Positions 16,744-26,023 of a stretch of 64,000 nucleotides of DNA are shown here, piece by piece. A program made the position numbers and the translations under genes. The DNA is from Bacteroidales bacterium (GTDB taxonomy: Bacteria; Bacteroidota; Bacteroidia; Bacteroidales; UBA932): the NCBI GenBank assembly GCA_017428245.1, contig JAFRRF010000032.1, positions 41,970 to 105,969 of the forward strand, in the 5' to 3' direction. The notes below the pieces were generated by a model, which saw only the letters and a program-made list of their open reading frames with translations, did no database searches and was not told the origin of the DNA. Position 1 is the stretch's first letter. Every line of letters starts with the position of its first letter.

Positions 16744-17573
16744 TGGACAAGCTCATCATCACCGCCGCCATCTGCGGCGCAGAGGTCACCAAGGAACAGA
16801 ACCCCAACGTTCCCTATACCGTAGAAGAAATCGTCCGTGAAGCCAAGTCGGCCGTCGACGCCGGCGCCGCCATCGTCCACCTGCATGTCCGCTGGGACGA
16901 CGGCACGCCTACGCAGAGCCGCGAACGCTTCCAGGAATGCACCGAGGCCATCCTGAAGGTGTGCCCCGACGTGATCCTGATCCCCTCGACCGGCGGCGCC
17001 GTGGGCATGAGCCCGGAAGAACGCCTCCAGAGCACCGATACCACGCCCGTTCCCGAGATGGCTACGCTCGACTGCGGTACCTGCAACTTCGGCGACGAGA
17101 TCTTCGACAACACGATGCCCACGATGCGCGCCTTCGGCAAACGCATGATCGAGCGCGGCATCAAACCCGAATACGAGTGCTTCGAGATGGGTCACCTCGA
17201 CACCATCCTGACCATGGCCCGCAAAGGCCAGGTCCCCGGCGCCCCGATGCAGTTCAACTTCGTGCTCGGCGTTCCGGGCTGCACGCCCGCGACCGTGGCC
17301 AACCTTTGCTGGCTGGTTGGCGGCATCCCCGCCGGCAGCACCTGGACCGTCACCGGTGTCGGCCGTCACGCCTTCCCGATGGCCGCCGCGGCCATCGCGA
17401 TGGGCGGCAACGTCCGCGTCGGCTTTGAGGATAACCTCTACCTTTCGAAAGGTGTCCTCGCCAAGAGCAATGGTGAACTGGTCGCCAAGGTGGTCCGCCT
17501 GGCGAACGAACTGGGCCGCCCGGTCGCCACGAGCGCCGAAGCCCGCGAAATCCTCGGACTCAAACAGAAATAA
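16743..17573 (+). CDS. kce: 3-keto-5-aminohexanoate cleavage enzyme
   Basis: 276 residues from the ATG at 16743 (an in-frame ATG at 16728 is inside kal). BKACE-family zinc enzyme: 3-keto-5-aminohexanoate plus acetyl-CoA gives acetoacetate plus 3-aminobutyryl-CoA. Residues known from Kce structural work are in place: Glu14, zinc ligands His46 and His48 in HLHVRW, Ser82 and Gly85 in PSTGG, and Arg225, Glu229, Asp230 in VRVGFED, shifted by one from the reference numbering. Cytosolic. The operon context fixes the substrate, which the BKACE family alone would not. Confidence 0.95.
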   Translation: MDKLIITAAICGAEVTKEQNPNVPYTVEEIVREAKSAVDAGAAIVHLHVRWDDGTPTQSRERFQECTEAILKVCPDVILIPSTGGAVGMSPEERLQSTDTTPVPEMATLDCGTCNFGDEIFDNTMPTMRAFGKRMIERGIKPEYECFEMGHLDTILTMARKGQVPGAPMQFNFVLGVPGCTPATVANLCWLVGGIPAGSTWTVTGVGRHAFPMAAAAIAMGGNVRVGFEDNLYLSKGVLAKSNGELVAKVVRLANELGRPVATSAEAREILGLKQK

Positions 17574-17598
17574 TCATTTTTAAACCCAATAACGCAAT

Positions 17599-18675
17599 AT
17601 GGCACAGAAACACGGAAACAAGTACGGAACGCACCGCGTCATCGAACCCAAGGGTGTCCTTCCGCAGCCCGCTAACAAACTCGACAACAATATGGATGAG
17701 ATCTGGGACAATGAGATCCTGATCGACGTCCAGACTCTCAACATCGACTCCGCTTCGTTCACCGACATCCACAACTATGCGAAGCAGCAGGCCGGCGAAG
17801 GCGCTTCCGAAGAGAAGATCATGGAAGAGGTCAAGAAAGAGATGTTCCTCAATGTCGAACTGCAGGGCAAGCACCGCAACCGCCGTACCGGCTCGGGCGG
17901 CATGCTTCTGGGCAAGGTCGAGAAAATCGGCGACGCCCTCAAGGGCAAGATCGACCTCAAGGAAGGCGACCGTATCGCCACCCTCGTCTCGCTGAGCCTC
18001 ACCCCGCTGCGGATCGACGAAATCATTGCCATCCGTCCCGATGTGGACCAGGTCGACATCAGGGGCAAGGCCATCCTCTTCGAAAGCGGCATCTACGCGA
18101 AGATCCCGACCGACATGCCGGAGAAACTCGCCCTTTCCGCCCTCGACGTGGCCGGCGCACCCGCCCAGACCGCGAAACTCTGCCAGTATGGCCAGACCGT
18201 CGTCATTCTCGGCGCCGGCGGCAAGAGCGGCATGCTCTGCGCCTACGAGGCCAAGAAACGCGTCGGTGTGACCGGTAAGGTGATCGGTATCGCCAACAGC
18301 CCGCGCTCCACGCAGCGCATTAAGGACCTCGGCTTCTGCGACATCGTGGAAAGCGCTTCCGGTATGACTCCGGTCCAGGTGTATGAAATGGTGGAACGCC
18401 TCACCGACGGCAAGATGGCCGACGTGACCATCAACTGCGTCAACGTGCCCGACCAGGAAATGACGGCCGTGCTCTGCACCAAGGACGACGGCATCGTGTA
18501 CTTCTTCTCGATGGCCACCAGCTTCACCAAGGCTTCCCTCGGTGCCGAAGGCATCGGCGCCGACGTGAACATGATCATGGGCAACGGCTACACCAAGGGC
18601 CATGCCGAATTCACGCTGCAGGAGCTCCGTGAGTGCCCGAAACTCCGCAAGATCTTTGAAGAACTCTACGCTTAG
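17599..18675 (+). CDS. kdd: L-erythro-3,5-diaminohexanoate dehydrogenase
   Basis: 358 residues. Kdd oxidatively deaminates L-erythro-3,5-diaminohexanoate to 3-keto-5-aminohexanoate with NAD(P)+, feeding Kce. The opening KYGTHRVIEPKGVLPQPANK is typical of Kdd, and the Rossmann segment VVILGAGGKSGMLCAYEAKK near residue 205 binds the nucleotide. Distantly related to zinc-independent medium-chain dehydrogenases. Cytosolic. It lies 25 bp behind kce and 3 bp ahead of kamA. Confidence 0.93.
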   Translation: MAQKHGNKYGTHRVIEPKGVLPQPANKLDNNMDEIWDNEILIDVQTLNIDSASFTDIHNYAKQQAGEGASEEKIMEEVKKEMFLNVELQGKHRNRRTGSGGMLLGKVEKIGDALKGKIDLKEGDRIATLVSLSLTPLRIDEIIAIRPDVDQVDIRGKAILFESGIYAKIPTDMPEKLALSALDVAGAPAQTAKLCQYGQTVVILGAGGKSGMLCAYEAKKRVGVTGKVIGIANSPRSTQRIKDLGFCDIVESASGMTPVQVYEMVERLTDGKMADVTINCVNVPDQEMTAVLCTKDDGIVYFFSMATSFTKASLGAEGIGADVNMIMGNGYTKGHAEFTLQELRECPKLRKIFEELYA

Positions 18676-18678
18676 CTT

Positions 18679-19926
18679 ATGAACGTTTCCCGCAGAAAAG
18701 AGCTCTTCCCGGAGGTGACCGACGCCCAGTGGAACGACTGGAAATGGCAGGTCAAAAACCGGATCGAGACCCTCGACGAGCTCAAGAAATACGTGAAGCT
18801 CACGCCGGAAGAGGAGGAGGGCGTCAAGAAATGCCTCACCACGCTCCGCATGGCCATCACGCCGTACTACATCTCGCTCATCAACCCGGATGATCCGTAC
18901 GATCCCGTGCGCCGCCAGTGCATCCCGACGGCCGCCGAGACGCACCAGGCCGCGGCCGACCTGCTCGACCCGCTCCACGAGGACACCGACAGCCCCACGC
19001 CGGGCCTGACGCACCGCTATCCGGACCGCGTGCTGCTGCTGATCACCGATATGTGCTCGATGTACTGCCGCCACTGCACCCGCCGCCGCTTCGCCGGCCA
19101 GAAAGACGACGAAAGCCCGCGCGAGCGCATCGACAAAGCGATCGAATACATCCGCAATACGCCGGAAGTGCGCGACGTGCTCCTCTCGGGCGGTGACGCC
19201 CTGATGGTGAGCGACGCCTGGCTGGAAGACATCATCCGCCGCCTGCGCGAGATTCCCCACGTGGAGATCGTCCGCATCGGCACCCGTACGCCGGTCGTCT
19301 GTCCGCAGCGCATTACGCCCGAGCTCTGCAACATGCTCAAGAAGTATCACCCGATCTGGCTCAACACGCATTTCAACCACCCGAACGAGGTGACCGTCGA
19401 ATCGGCGGCCGCCTGCGCCCGTCTGGCTGACGCCGGCATCCCTCTGGGCAACCAGAGCGTGCTGCTGCGCGGCGTGAACGACTGCGTCCACGTGATGAAG
19501 AAACTGGTCCACGAACTGGTGAAGATGCGCGTACGTCCGTACTACATCTACCAGTGCGACCTCTCGATGGGTCTCGAGCACTTCCGCACGCCCGTGTCGA
19601 AGGGTATCGAGATCATCGAGGCGCTCCGTGGCCACACGTCCGGCTACGCCGTCCCGACCTTCGTCGTGGACGCCCCGGGCGGCGGCGGCAAGACGCCCGT
19701 CATGCCGCAGTACGTGATCTCGCAGGCGCCGGGCAAGGTCGTGCTCCGCAACTTCGAAGGCGTGATTACCACCTATACCGAACCCACTGAATACCATCAG
19801 GAATGCCATTGCCCCGAGTGCACCAAACGGCTCGAAGGCGTGGCCGGCCTGCTGGAAGGACAGGAAATGGCCATCGAGCCCGCCGTCCTGCAGCGGAAGG
19901 AACGCAGTAAAAACCACCAGAAGTAA
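18679..19926 (+). CDS. kamA: Lysine 2,3-aminomutase (radical SAM, PLP)
   Basis: 415 residues. Converts L-lysine to L-beta-lysine. Radical-SAM cysteines Cys126, Cys130 and Cys133 are in MCSMYCRHC; the PLP lysine is Lys338 in APGGGGKTP; zinc ligands Cys269, Cys376, Cys378 and Cys381 (ECHCPEC) are all present. Every position is exactly one higher than in the well-studied Clostridium subterminale enzyme, so the protein is essentially collinear with it and should be fully active. The cluster is oxygen-sensitive, which fits an anaerobe. Directly followed, with no gap, by the putative reactivase genes. Confidence 0.96.
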   Translation: MNVSRRKELFPEVTDAQWNDWKWQVKNRIETLDELKKYVKLTPEEEEGVKKCLTTLRMAITPYYISLINPDDPYDPVRRQCIPTAAETHQAAADLLDPLHEDTDSPTPGLTHRYPDRVLLLITDMCSMYCRHCTRRRFAGQKDDESPRERIDKAIEYIRNTPEVRDVLLSGGDALMVSDAWLEDIIRRLREIPHVEIVRIGTRTPVVCPQRITPELCNMLKKYHPIWLNTHFNHPNEVTVESAAACARLADAGIPLGNQSVLLRGVNDCVHVMKKLVHELVKMRVRPYYIYQCDLSMGLEHFRTPVSKGIEIIEALRGHTSGYAVPTFVVDAPGGGGKTPVMPQYVISQAPGKVVLRNFEGVITTYTEPTEYHQECHCPECTKRLEGVAGLLEGQEMAIEPAVLQRKERSKNHQK

Positions 19927-20877
19927 ATGCCTTTCATCGGGGAGATCCTCAAGCACCGCAGCGTGTCGATTGTCGGCCTTGCAAAAAACGCCGGCAAGAC
20001 GGAGTGTCTCAACTACATCATCCGGCGTCTGCCGACCGACTACTTCAACGTGGCGGTGACGTCGATCGGAATTGACGGGGAGACCACCGACCAGGTGACC
20101 GGTACCGCCAAGCCCGAAATCACAGTCCGGGAGGGGATGTTCTTCGCCACGAGCGAGAAGCATTTCCGCCAGAAGCGTCCCCTCTCCGAACTGTATGATG
20201 TGAGTGAAGAGAACACCGCCCTCGGCCGCGTGGTGACCGCGAAGGCCCTGCAGGAGGGGAAAGTCCTCCTCAGCGGCCCTTCGAGCGCGGTCGCCATGAA
20301 GCGGTGGATGGATTCCGTGCAAGGGTTCGGCATCGACCTGATCCTGGTCGACGGTGCCCTGTCCCGCCTGAGCACCGCCTCCCCGGCCGTCAGCGAGGCC
20401 ATGGTCCTTTCGACCGGTGCCGCGCTCTCGGCGAATGTCCGCGACCTGGTGAACAAGACCGCCTTCCTGGTGGAACTGATCGGGCTGCCGCTCTATATGG
20501 GACCGGAACCCGAACTGCGGATCTCTTCGTTCGCCTCGCCGGAGCCTGCCCTTCTGAAGCAGCACCGCGTCGTGGAAGTGGAAGGCGCTCTCACCGACCG
20601 GCTGCTGCAGGTCGCCCGGCAGGCGCTCGACGACGACGAGTTTTCGCTGGTCGTCGGCGATTTTACCAAGATATTCTGTTCCCAGGAATTGTACCGGGCC
20701 TATGTCCGGCGCGGGGGGCGGCTCTTCGTCCGTATGAAGAGCCAGCTGCTGGCCGTGTGTGTCAACCCGGTTGCACCCAACGGGATTGTCCTCGACTCCG
20801 ACACGCTGTGCCGCTCACTGTCCGAACGGATCGGCCTGCCGGTGTACGATATTGTAAAAAACGATTATGAAGTTTAG
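19927..20877 (+). CDS. kamB: Probable lysine 5,6-aminomutase reactivase subunit KamB
   Basis: 316 residues. A P-loop lies at the N-terminus (IVGLAKNAGKTECLN, residues about 16-30), so it is a nucleotide-binding protein; no other standard domain is recognised. Position is the strongest evidence: between kamA and the MutS-like gene, overlapping the latter by 11 bp, in the arrangement seen in other lysine-fermenting bacteria, where this pair is thought to reactivate the B12 enzyme KamDE by exchanging damaged cobalamin. That role is established knowledge for the gene pair only at the level of annotation and analogy, so it is inference here. The gene begins right at the kamA stop. Confidence 0.75.
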   Translation: MPFIGEILKHRSVSIVGLAKNAGKTECLNYIIRRLPTDYFNVAVTSIGIDGETTDQVTGTAKPEITVREGMFFATSEKHFRQKRPLSELYDVSEENTALGRVVTAKALQEGKVLLSGPSSAVAMKRWMDSVQGFGIDLILVDGALSRLSTASPAVSEAMVLSTGAALSANVRDLVNKTAFLVELIGLPLYMGPEPELRISSFASPEPALLKQHRVVEVEGALTDRLLQVARQALDDDEFSLVVGDFTKIFCSQELYRAYVRRGGRLFVRMKSQLLAVCVNPVAPNGIVLDSDTLCRSLSERIGLPVYDIVKNDYEV

Positions 20878-22180
20878 GGAAATCGTAGAGAGTCCGTGCG
20901 GCATCCGCTATCTGTTCGACGAATTGCGTCTGCAGAGCGGCTATGCCCGCAAAGTGCTTCTCGACCGGGAGATGATGACCGACGCCGCGCAGATCGACGC
21001 AGCCTATGCCTCGCTGCGCGGGTACATCGGCCTGGTGAAGACCGACCGGCGCCACGTGGAGGACATCCGCTTCCGCCTGCAGGGCCTCCGCGAAATCACC
21101 GGAACGCTTTCCTCGCTCGCCGACGGCGCCACGCTCGACGAAATCGAGCTGTTTGAAATCAAGCATATGGCGATGCTGGCCGAAACCCTCGAAGTGGGGA
21201 AGGACATGCAGCGGGTGGTCGACATCCTCGACCCCGACGGGCTGGGCATCGGCACGTTCTACCTCTATGATTCCTATTCCGTGGAGTTGCGCCAGCTGCG
21301 CGCCGCGGTGGAGCTCGATCCCGACGACGAATCCCTGCGGGAGCAGCTCCTCAATGAAGAAGACCGCCTGAAGAAGGCCATCAGCGACAAGCTCCGTCCC
21401 TATGCGGCCGAGCTGCGCCGGACCCTGCAGGCGCTGGCCGACCTCGATATCTCCATCGCCATGGCCCTCCTGTATCAGGACGAAGGGCTCTCGCTGCCCG
21501 TTTCGGGCACGGCGACGGAAATCCGCGGCATGTTCCATCCCGAAGTCCGGGCGATCCTCCGGTCGAAGGGGCGGGAATACCAGCCGGTGGACTTCGATTT
21601 CGCCAAAGGGATTCCCGCCACGGTCATCGGCGCCAACATGGGCGGCAAGACCGTGGCCATGAAAACGGTCTGCATGCTGCAGTACCTCTATCAGTTCGGC
21701 TTCCCGTTGCCGGCGGCCGAAGCGGTGATGACGCCTTTCGACGACATCCGCTTCTGCATCGGCGACGAACAGAGCGAACGGACGGGCCTGTCGTCGTTCG
21801 CAGCTGAAATGCAGCGCATCGACCGCGCGATTGCGGCGGTCGACGCGGGCGGGCGCGTGCTGGTGCTCGTGGACGAGCCGGCGCGCACCACCAACCCCGT
21901 GGAAGGAACGGCCCTGGTGGCCGCTTTGCTGGAAAGGCTGGGCAATGAGCCCAACCTGGCCCTGATCCTGACCACGCACTATACCGTGGAACACGCCGGC
22001 CAGTGCTGGCAGGTTCGCGGCCTGGTTCCCGGCTCGAAGGGCCGTACCATGGACTACCGGCTCGTAAAAACCACGAGTCACGAAGTGCCCCACGAGGCGC
22101 TTCACATCGCACGCGAACTGGGTATCGACGCGCGGTGGATTGATTTGGCAGACACTATAATAAATCGACAATATGAATAA
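20867..22180 (+). CDS. kamC: MutS-like ATPase, probable aminomutase reactivase KamC
   Basis: 437 residues. The C-terminal half is a MutS-family ABC ATPase: Walker A VIGANMGGKTVAMKTV near residue 250, and Walker B-type VLVLVDEPARTTNP near residue 330, followed by TTHYT. The N-terminal half is helical, like the lever/clamp part of MutS, and lacks a mismatch-recognition domain, so DNA repair is unlikely. It overlaps kamB by 11 bp and kamD by 8 bp, indicating translational coupling with the aminomutase itself. The ATPase probably drives cofactor exchange in KamDE. Confidence 0.82.
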   Translation: MKFREIVESPCGIRYLFDELRLQSGYARKVLLDREMMTDAAQIDAAYASLRGYIGLVKTDRRHVEDIRFRLQGLREITGTLSSLADGATLDEIELFEIKHMAMLAETLEVGKDMQRVVDILDPDGLGIGTFYLYDSYSVELRQLRAAVELDPDDESLREQLLNEEDRLKKAISDKLRPYAAELRRTLQALADLDISIAMALLYQDEGLSLPVSGTATEIRGMFHPEVRAILRSKGREYQPVDFDFAKGIPATVIGANMGGKTVAMKTVCMLQYLYQFGFPLPAAEAVMTPFDDIRFCIGDEQSERTGLSSFAAEMQRIDRAIAAVDAGGRVLVLVDEPARTTNPVEGTALVAALLERLGNEPNLALILTTHYTVEHAGQCWQVRGLVPGSKGRTMDYRLVKTTSHEVPHEALHIARELGIDARWIDLADTIINRQYE

Positions 22181-23729
22181 AAGCAAACTTGGACTGGACC
22201 AGCGGAAGGTAGACCGGGCACGGCAGCTGGCGCGGACGATTGCCGAAGACGTGCAGTCGTTCGCCGACGGCTATACGACCGTGGCTGTGGAGCGCACCAT
22301 CTGCCGGCTGCTGGGCATCGACGGCGTCGATGAGAACCAGGTCCCGCTGCCCAACGTCGTGGTGGATTCCCTCAAGGACGCCGGCGTGCTGGGACAGGGG
22401 GTGATGTTCTATATGGGCAACGCGATGGTCGCGACGGGCAAGACGCCGCAGGAAATCGCGGAAGCCGTCTCCGCCGGCACGCTCGACCTGGTGAAAGTTC
22501 CCGCCGCTTCTCCGAAAAAGGCGGAAGAGGTCCTGAAACCCGTGATCATGGGTTCCATCGAACGCATCCGCGCCCGCCGGAACCGCCGCGAGCAATACCT
22601 CAAGACCCTGGGTGAAGGCCCCAAACCGTACCTTTATATTATCGTGGCTACCGGCAACATCTATGAAGACGTGGTGCAGGCCGAAGCCGGTGCCCGCCAG
22701 GGAGCCGACGTGATTGCGGTGATCCGCACCACGGGCCAGTCGCTGCTCGACTACGTGCCCTACGGCGCCACGACGGAAGGTTTCGGCGGTACGTTCGCCA
22801 CGCAGGAGAATTTCCGCATCATGCGTGCCGCCCTCGACAAGGTAGGCGAGGAGGTGGGCCGCTACATCCGCCTGTGCAACTACTGTTCGGGCCTCTGCAT
22901 GCCGGAAATCGCCATCATGGGTGCGTTCGAAGGCCTCGACGTGATGCTCAACGACGCCCTCTACGGCATCTTGTTCCGGGACATCAACATGCAGCGCACG
23001 CTGGTCGACCAGTTCTTCTCGCGCGTGATCAACGGTTTTGCCGGTGTGATCATCAATACGGGCGAAGACAATTACCTGACCACCGCCGATGCGGTGGAGG
23101 CCGCCCACACGGTGCTGGCTTCCGACATCATCAACGAGCAGCTGGCCCTGCTGGCCGGCCTGCCCGAGGAACAGATGGGTCTGGGCCACGCGTTCGAGAT
23201 GGATCCGATGCTGACCAACGGCTTCCTCTATGAGCTGGCACAGGCACAGATGACCCGCGAGATATTCCCGAAAGCCACGCTGAAGTATATGCCGCCGACC
23301 AAATTCATGACCGGCAACATTTTCCGCGGCCACATCCAGGATGCGCTTTTCAATATCATCGGCATCTGGACCCATCAGGGCATCCAGCTGCTGGGCATGC
23401 CCACCGAGGCCATCCACACCCCGTTCATGAGCGACCGTTACCTCTCGATCGAGAACGCCCGCTACATCTTCAACAATATGAAGGACATCGGCGAGGAAGT
23501 GGAGTTCAAGGAGGGAGGTATCATCCGCCAGCGGGCGGCCCTGGTGCTCGACAACGCTGTGGAACTGCTTGAAGAACTGGTTAAGGACGGCCTGTTCAAT
23601 GCGCTGGAAAAGGGCAAGTTCGGCGATGTGAAACGCCCGAAGAATGGCGGCAAGGGCCTCGACGGTGTGGTCGCCAAGGGCAGCAATTATTCCAATCCAT
23701 TTATTGACCTGATGAAAGGGAGGAGATAA
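22173..23729 (+). CDS. kamD: D-lysine/beta-lysine 5,6-aminomutase, alpha subunit
   Basis: 518 residues, the usual size of the large TIM-barrel subunit. With KamE it moves the epsilon-amino group of beta-lysine (or D-lysine) from C6 to C5, using adenosylcobalamin and PLP. Recognisable segments are KLGLDQRKVDRARQLAR at the start, TGQSLLDYVPYGATTEGFGG near residue 190 and NYCSGLCMPEIA near residue 235. Cytosolic. It overlaps kamC by 8 bp and precedes kamE by 2 bp. Confidence 0.95.
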   Translation: MNKSKLGLDQRKVDRARQLARTIAEDVQSFADGYTTVAVERTICRLLGIDGVDENQVPLPNVVVDSLKDAGVLGQGVMFYMGNAMVATGKTPQEIAEAVSAGTLDLVKVPAASPKKAEEVLKPVIMGSIERIRARRNRREQYLKTLGEGPKPYLYIIVATGNIYEDVVQAEAGARQGADVIAVIRTTGQSLLDYVPYGATTEGFGGTFATQENFRIMRAALDKVGEEVGRYIRLCNYCSGLCMPEIAIMGAFEGLDVMLNDALYGILFRDINMQRTLVDQFFSRVINGFAGVIINTGEDNYLTTADAVEAAHTVLASDIINEQLALLAGLPEEQMGLGHAFEMDPMLTNGFLYELAQAQMTREIFPKATLKYMPPTKFMTGNIFRGHIQDALFNIIGIWTHQGIQLLGMPTEAIHTPFMSDRYLSIENARYIFNNMKDIGEEVEFKEGGIIRQRAALVLDNAVELLEELVKDGLFNALEKGKFGDVKRPKNGGKGLDGVVAKGSNYSNPFIDLMKGRR

Positions 23730-23731
23730 GC

Positions 23732-24526
23732 ATGAGCGGCGGACTCTATTCGATGGATGCCAAGGATTTCGACAAGACCTTGGATCTGACCAAAGTTAAG
23801 CCGTACGGCGACACGATGAACGACGGCAAGGTGCAGCTGAGCTTCACGCTGCCCGTGCCCTGCGGTCCCGAAGCGGTGGAAGCGGCCAAGCAGCTGCTCA
23901 AGGAAATGGGCTTCAATAATCCGCTGGTGGTCTTCTACCAGGAACTGACGCCCGGCTATACCTTCTTCAACTGCTACGGCAGCACCATCCACACGGTGGA
24001 CTATACCTCTATCTATGTACCGAAGGTGGAATCCTCAGTGATGGAGATGAAGGAGACCGACGAGTACATCCGGCAGAACATCGGCCGGAAACTGGTGGTC
24101 GTAGGCGCTTCGACCGGCACCGACGCCCATACCGTGGGCATCGACGCCATTATGAATATGAAAGGCTACGCCGGCCACTACGGCATCGAGCGCTACGATA
24201 TGTTCGAAGCCTACAACCTGGGCAGCCAGGTGCCGAACGAGGAGTTCATCGCCAAAGGCATCGAACTCCACGCCGACGCCCTTCTGGTCTCGCAGACGGT
24301 CACGCAGAAAGACGTGCATATCAAGAATATGACGGAACTCATCGAACTGCTGGAGGCGGAAGGCCTCCGCGACAAGATGATCGTGGTCTGCGGCGGCCCG
24401 CGCATCTCGCACGAACTGGCCAAGGAACTCGGTTTCGACGCCGGATTCGGTGCCGGCACCTATGCCGACGATGTGGCCTCCTTCGTGGCCCAGGAATTTG
24501 TCAAGCGAATGAATACCAAAAAATAA
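23732..24526 (+). CDS. kamE: D-lysine/beta-lysine 5,6-aminomutase, beta subunit
   Basis: 264 residues; the cobalamin/PLP-binding small subunit. The base-off B12 motif DxHxxG is Asp131-Ala-His133-Thr-Val-Gly136, and Lys144 in NMKGYAG lies exactly 11 residues later; these match the cobalt-ligand His133 and PLP-lysine Lys144 of the characterised clostridial enzyme. The Rossmann domain continues to FGAGTYADDVASFVAQEF at the end. A real Shine-Dalgarno (GGGAGGAG) precedes the ATG, which few genes in the window have. It needs adenosylcobalamin, hence cobalt or B12 import. Confidence 0.96.
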   Translation: MSGGLYSMDAKDFDKTLDLTKVKPYGDTMNDGKVQLSFTLPVPCGPEAVEAAKQLLKEMGFNNPLVVFYQELTPGYTFFNCYGSTIHTVDYTSIYVPKVESSVMEMKETDEYIRQNIGRKLVVVGASTGTDAHTVGIDAIMNMKGYAGHYGIERYDMFEAYNLGSQVPNEEFIAKGIELHADALLVSQTVTQKDVHIKNMTELIELLEAEGLRDKMIVVCGGPRISHELAKELGFDAGFGAGTYADDVASFVAQEFVKRMNTKK

Positions 24527-24548
24527 CAATATCTAAATTCTAGTAATT

Positions 24549-25208
24549 ATGGACAAAGCTCAAATCAGAGAAACGATTGCACGCCGCGCCGCGCTGGAAC
24601 TCAAGGACGGCGACGTGGTGAACCTCGGTATCGGTCTTCCGACCGCCATTCCGAACTATCTTCCTGAAGGTGTGAACGTGACGCTCCAGTCCGAGAACGG
24701 CCTGGTCGGAATGGGCCCGGCTCCGGCTCCCGGCGAGGAAGACAAGGATTATGTCAATGCCGGCGGTGCCTACATCACGGCTTATCCGGGCGCTTATGCC
24801 TGCTCTTCCGCCGATTCTTTCCTGATCATCCGCGGCGGCCACGTGGACTGCACGTTCCTGGGCGCGATGCAGGTAGATGAGAAAGGCAATCTGGCCAACT
24901 GGATGATTCCGGGCAAGCTGACGCCGGGCATGGGCGGTGCAATGGACCTTGTGGTCGGTGCAAAGCGCGTGATCGTGGCGATGGAGCACACGCAGAAAGG
25001 CAACCATAAGATTATGAAGGAGTGCACCCTTCCGCTGACGGCCGCGCATCAGGTGAATATGATCATCACCGAGATGGGCGTGATGGACGTGACGCCGGAA
25101 GGCCTCGTGCTCAAGGAGATCAATCCGGAGTTTACGGTGGAGCAGGTGCAGGAAGCCACGCAGGCGAAACTCATCATTTCGCCCGACCTCAAACCGATGG
25201 CCCAGTAA
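24549..25208 (+). CDS. atoA: Butyrate-acetoacetate CoA-transferase, beta subunit
   Basis: 219 residues. Family I CoA-transferase subunit B with VVNLGIGLPTAIPNY near residue 25 and the active-site glutamate in LQSENGLVGMGPAP near residue 50; GGHVDCTFLGAMQVDEKGN follows. Partner of AtoD at 15691-16341. It sits between kamE and crt, far from atoD. Confidence 0.93.
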   Translation: MDKAQIRETIARRAALELKDGDVVNLGIGLPTAIPNYLPEGVNVTLQSENGLVGMGPAPAPGEEDKDYVNAGGAYITAYPGAYACSSADSFLIIRGGHVDCTFLGAMQVDEKGNLANWMIPGKLTPGMGGAMDLVVGAKRVIVAMEHTQKGNHKIMKECTLPLTAAHQVNMIITEMGVMDVTPEGLVLKEINPEFTVEQVQEATQAKLIISPDLKPMAQ

Positions 25209-25220
25209 TCAGCCGGGACT

Positions 25221-26000
25221 ATGGATTATCAGTTCTTGAAAGTGTCCGATGACGGGAACGGGGTGGTCACGCTGACCATCTCGTCGCCCGCCACGCTGAA
25301 CGCGCTCAATTCGACGATTCTGGGCGAACTGGAACGTTTTGTCGATGCGCTCGATCCCGACACGACCCGCGTGCTGGTGATTACGGGCGAAGGCAAGGCC
25401 TTCGTGGCCGGCGCCGACATCTCGGAGATGGCGCACCTGAACGAGCCGGAGGGTTTCGCCTTCGGTCAGGCCGGCGCCCGTGTCTTCAAGAAGATTGAAG
25501 ACCTTCCGTTCCCGGTGATCGCCGCGGTGAACGGCTTCGCCCTGGGCGGCGGCTGTGAACTGGCCATGGCCTGCGATATCCGCATCGCCTCGGCAAAGGC
25601 CCGTTTCGGCCAGCCCGAGGTAGGCCTGGGCATCATTCCGGGGTTCTCGGGCACGTACCGGCTGCCGAAGCTGGTCGGACAGGGGATAGCCAAGGAGCTT
25701 ATCTATACCGGCAAGATGATCGACGCCGACGAGGCGCTGCGCATCGGGCTGGTGAACCGGGTCGTAGCGCCCGATGAACTCACCGGCGCCGTGGGCGAGC
25801 TGGTGGCGTCCATCCTCAAGAACGCCCCGATTGCCGTGGGCTTCGCAAAGGCGTGCATCAACGAGAACTACGACCTCGACGTGGACGAGTCGGTTGCGCT
25901 TGAAAACCGCTATTTCGCCAAGTGTTTTGCGACGGATGACCAGAAAGAAGGTATGGATGCCTTCCTGCACAAGCGTCCCGCCGCGTTCAAGAATGAGTAA
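25221..26000 (+). CDS. crt: Enoyl-CoA hydratase / crotonase
   Basis: 259 residues, normal length. Crotonase fold with oxyanion segment [11 protein letters not shown] near residue 60, [17 protein letters not shown] with the first catalytic Glu, and [17 protein letters not shown] with the second. It interconverts 3-hydroxybutyryl-CoA and crotonyl-CoA. It is not required for the classical lysine pathway, where Kal already gives crotonyl-CoA; together with Hbd it probably reduces acetoacetyl-CoA to crotonyl-CoA. Confidence 0.9.
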   Translation: MDYQFLKVSDDGNGVVTLTISSPATLNALNSTILGELERFVDALDPDTTRVLVITGEGKAFVAGADISEMAHLNEPEGFAFGQAGARVFKKIEDLPFPVIAAVNGFALGGGCELAMACDIRIASAKARFGQPEVGLGIIPGFSGTYRLPKLVGQGIAKELIYTGKMIDADEALRIGLVNRVVAPDELTGAVGELVASILKNAPIAVGFAKACINENYDLDVDESVALENRYFAKCFATDDQKEGMDAFLHKRPAAFKNE

Positions 26001-26023
26001 CGATCAAATTAAAATACAAGCTT

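Noticed and set aside
17560..20565. A 1001-codon open frame on the minus strand across kdd, kamA and kamB
   Set aside because: It is antisense to three well-identified genes. The GC-rich third positions of their codons remove stop codons from this frame; the product is low-complexity His/Gly/Asp/Val sequence.
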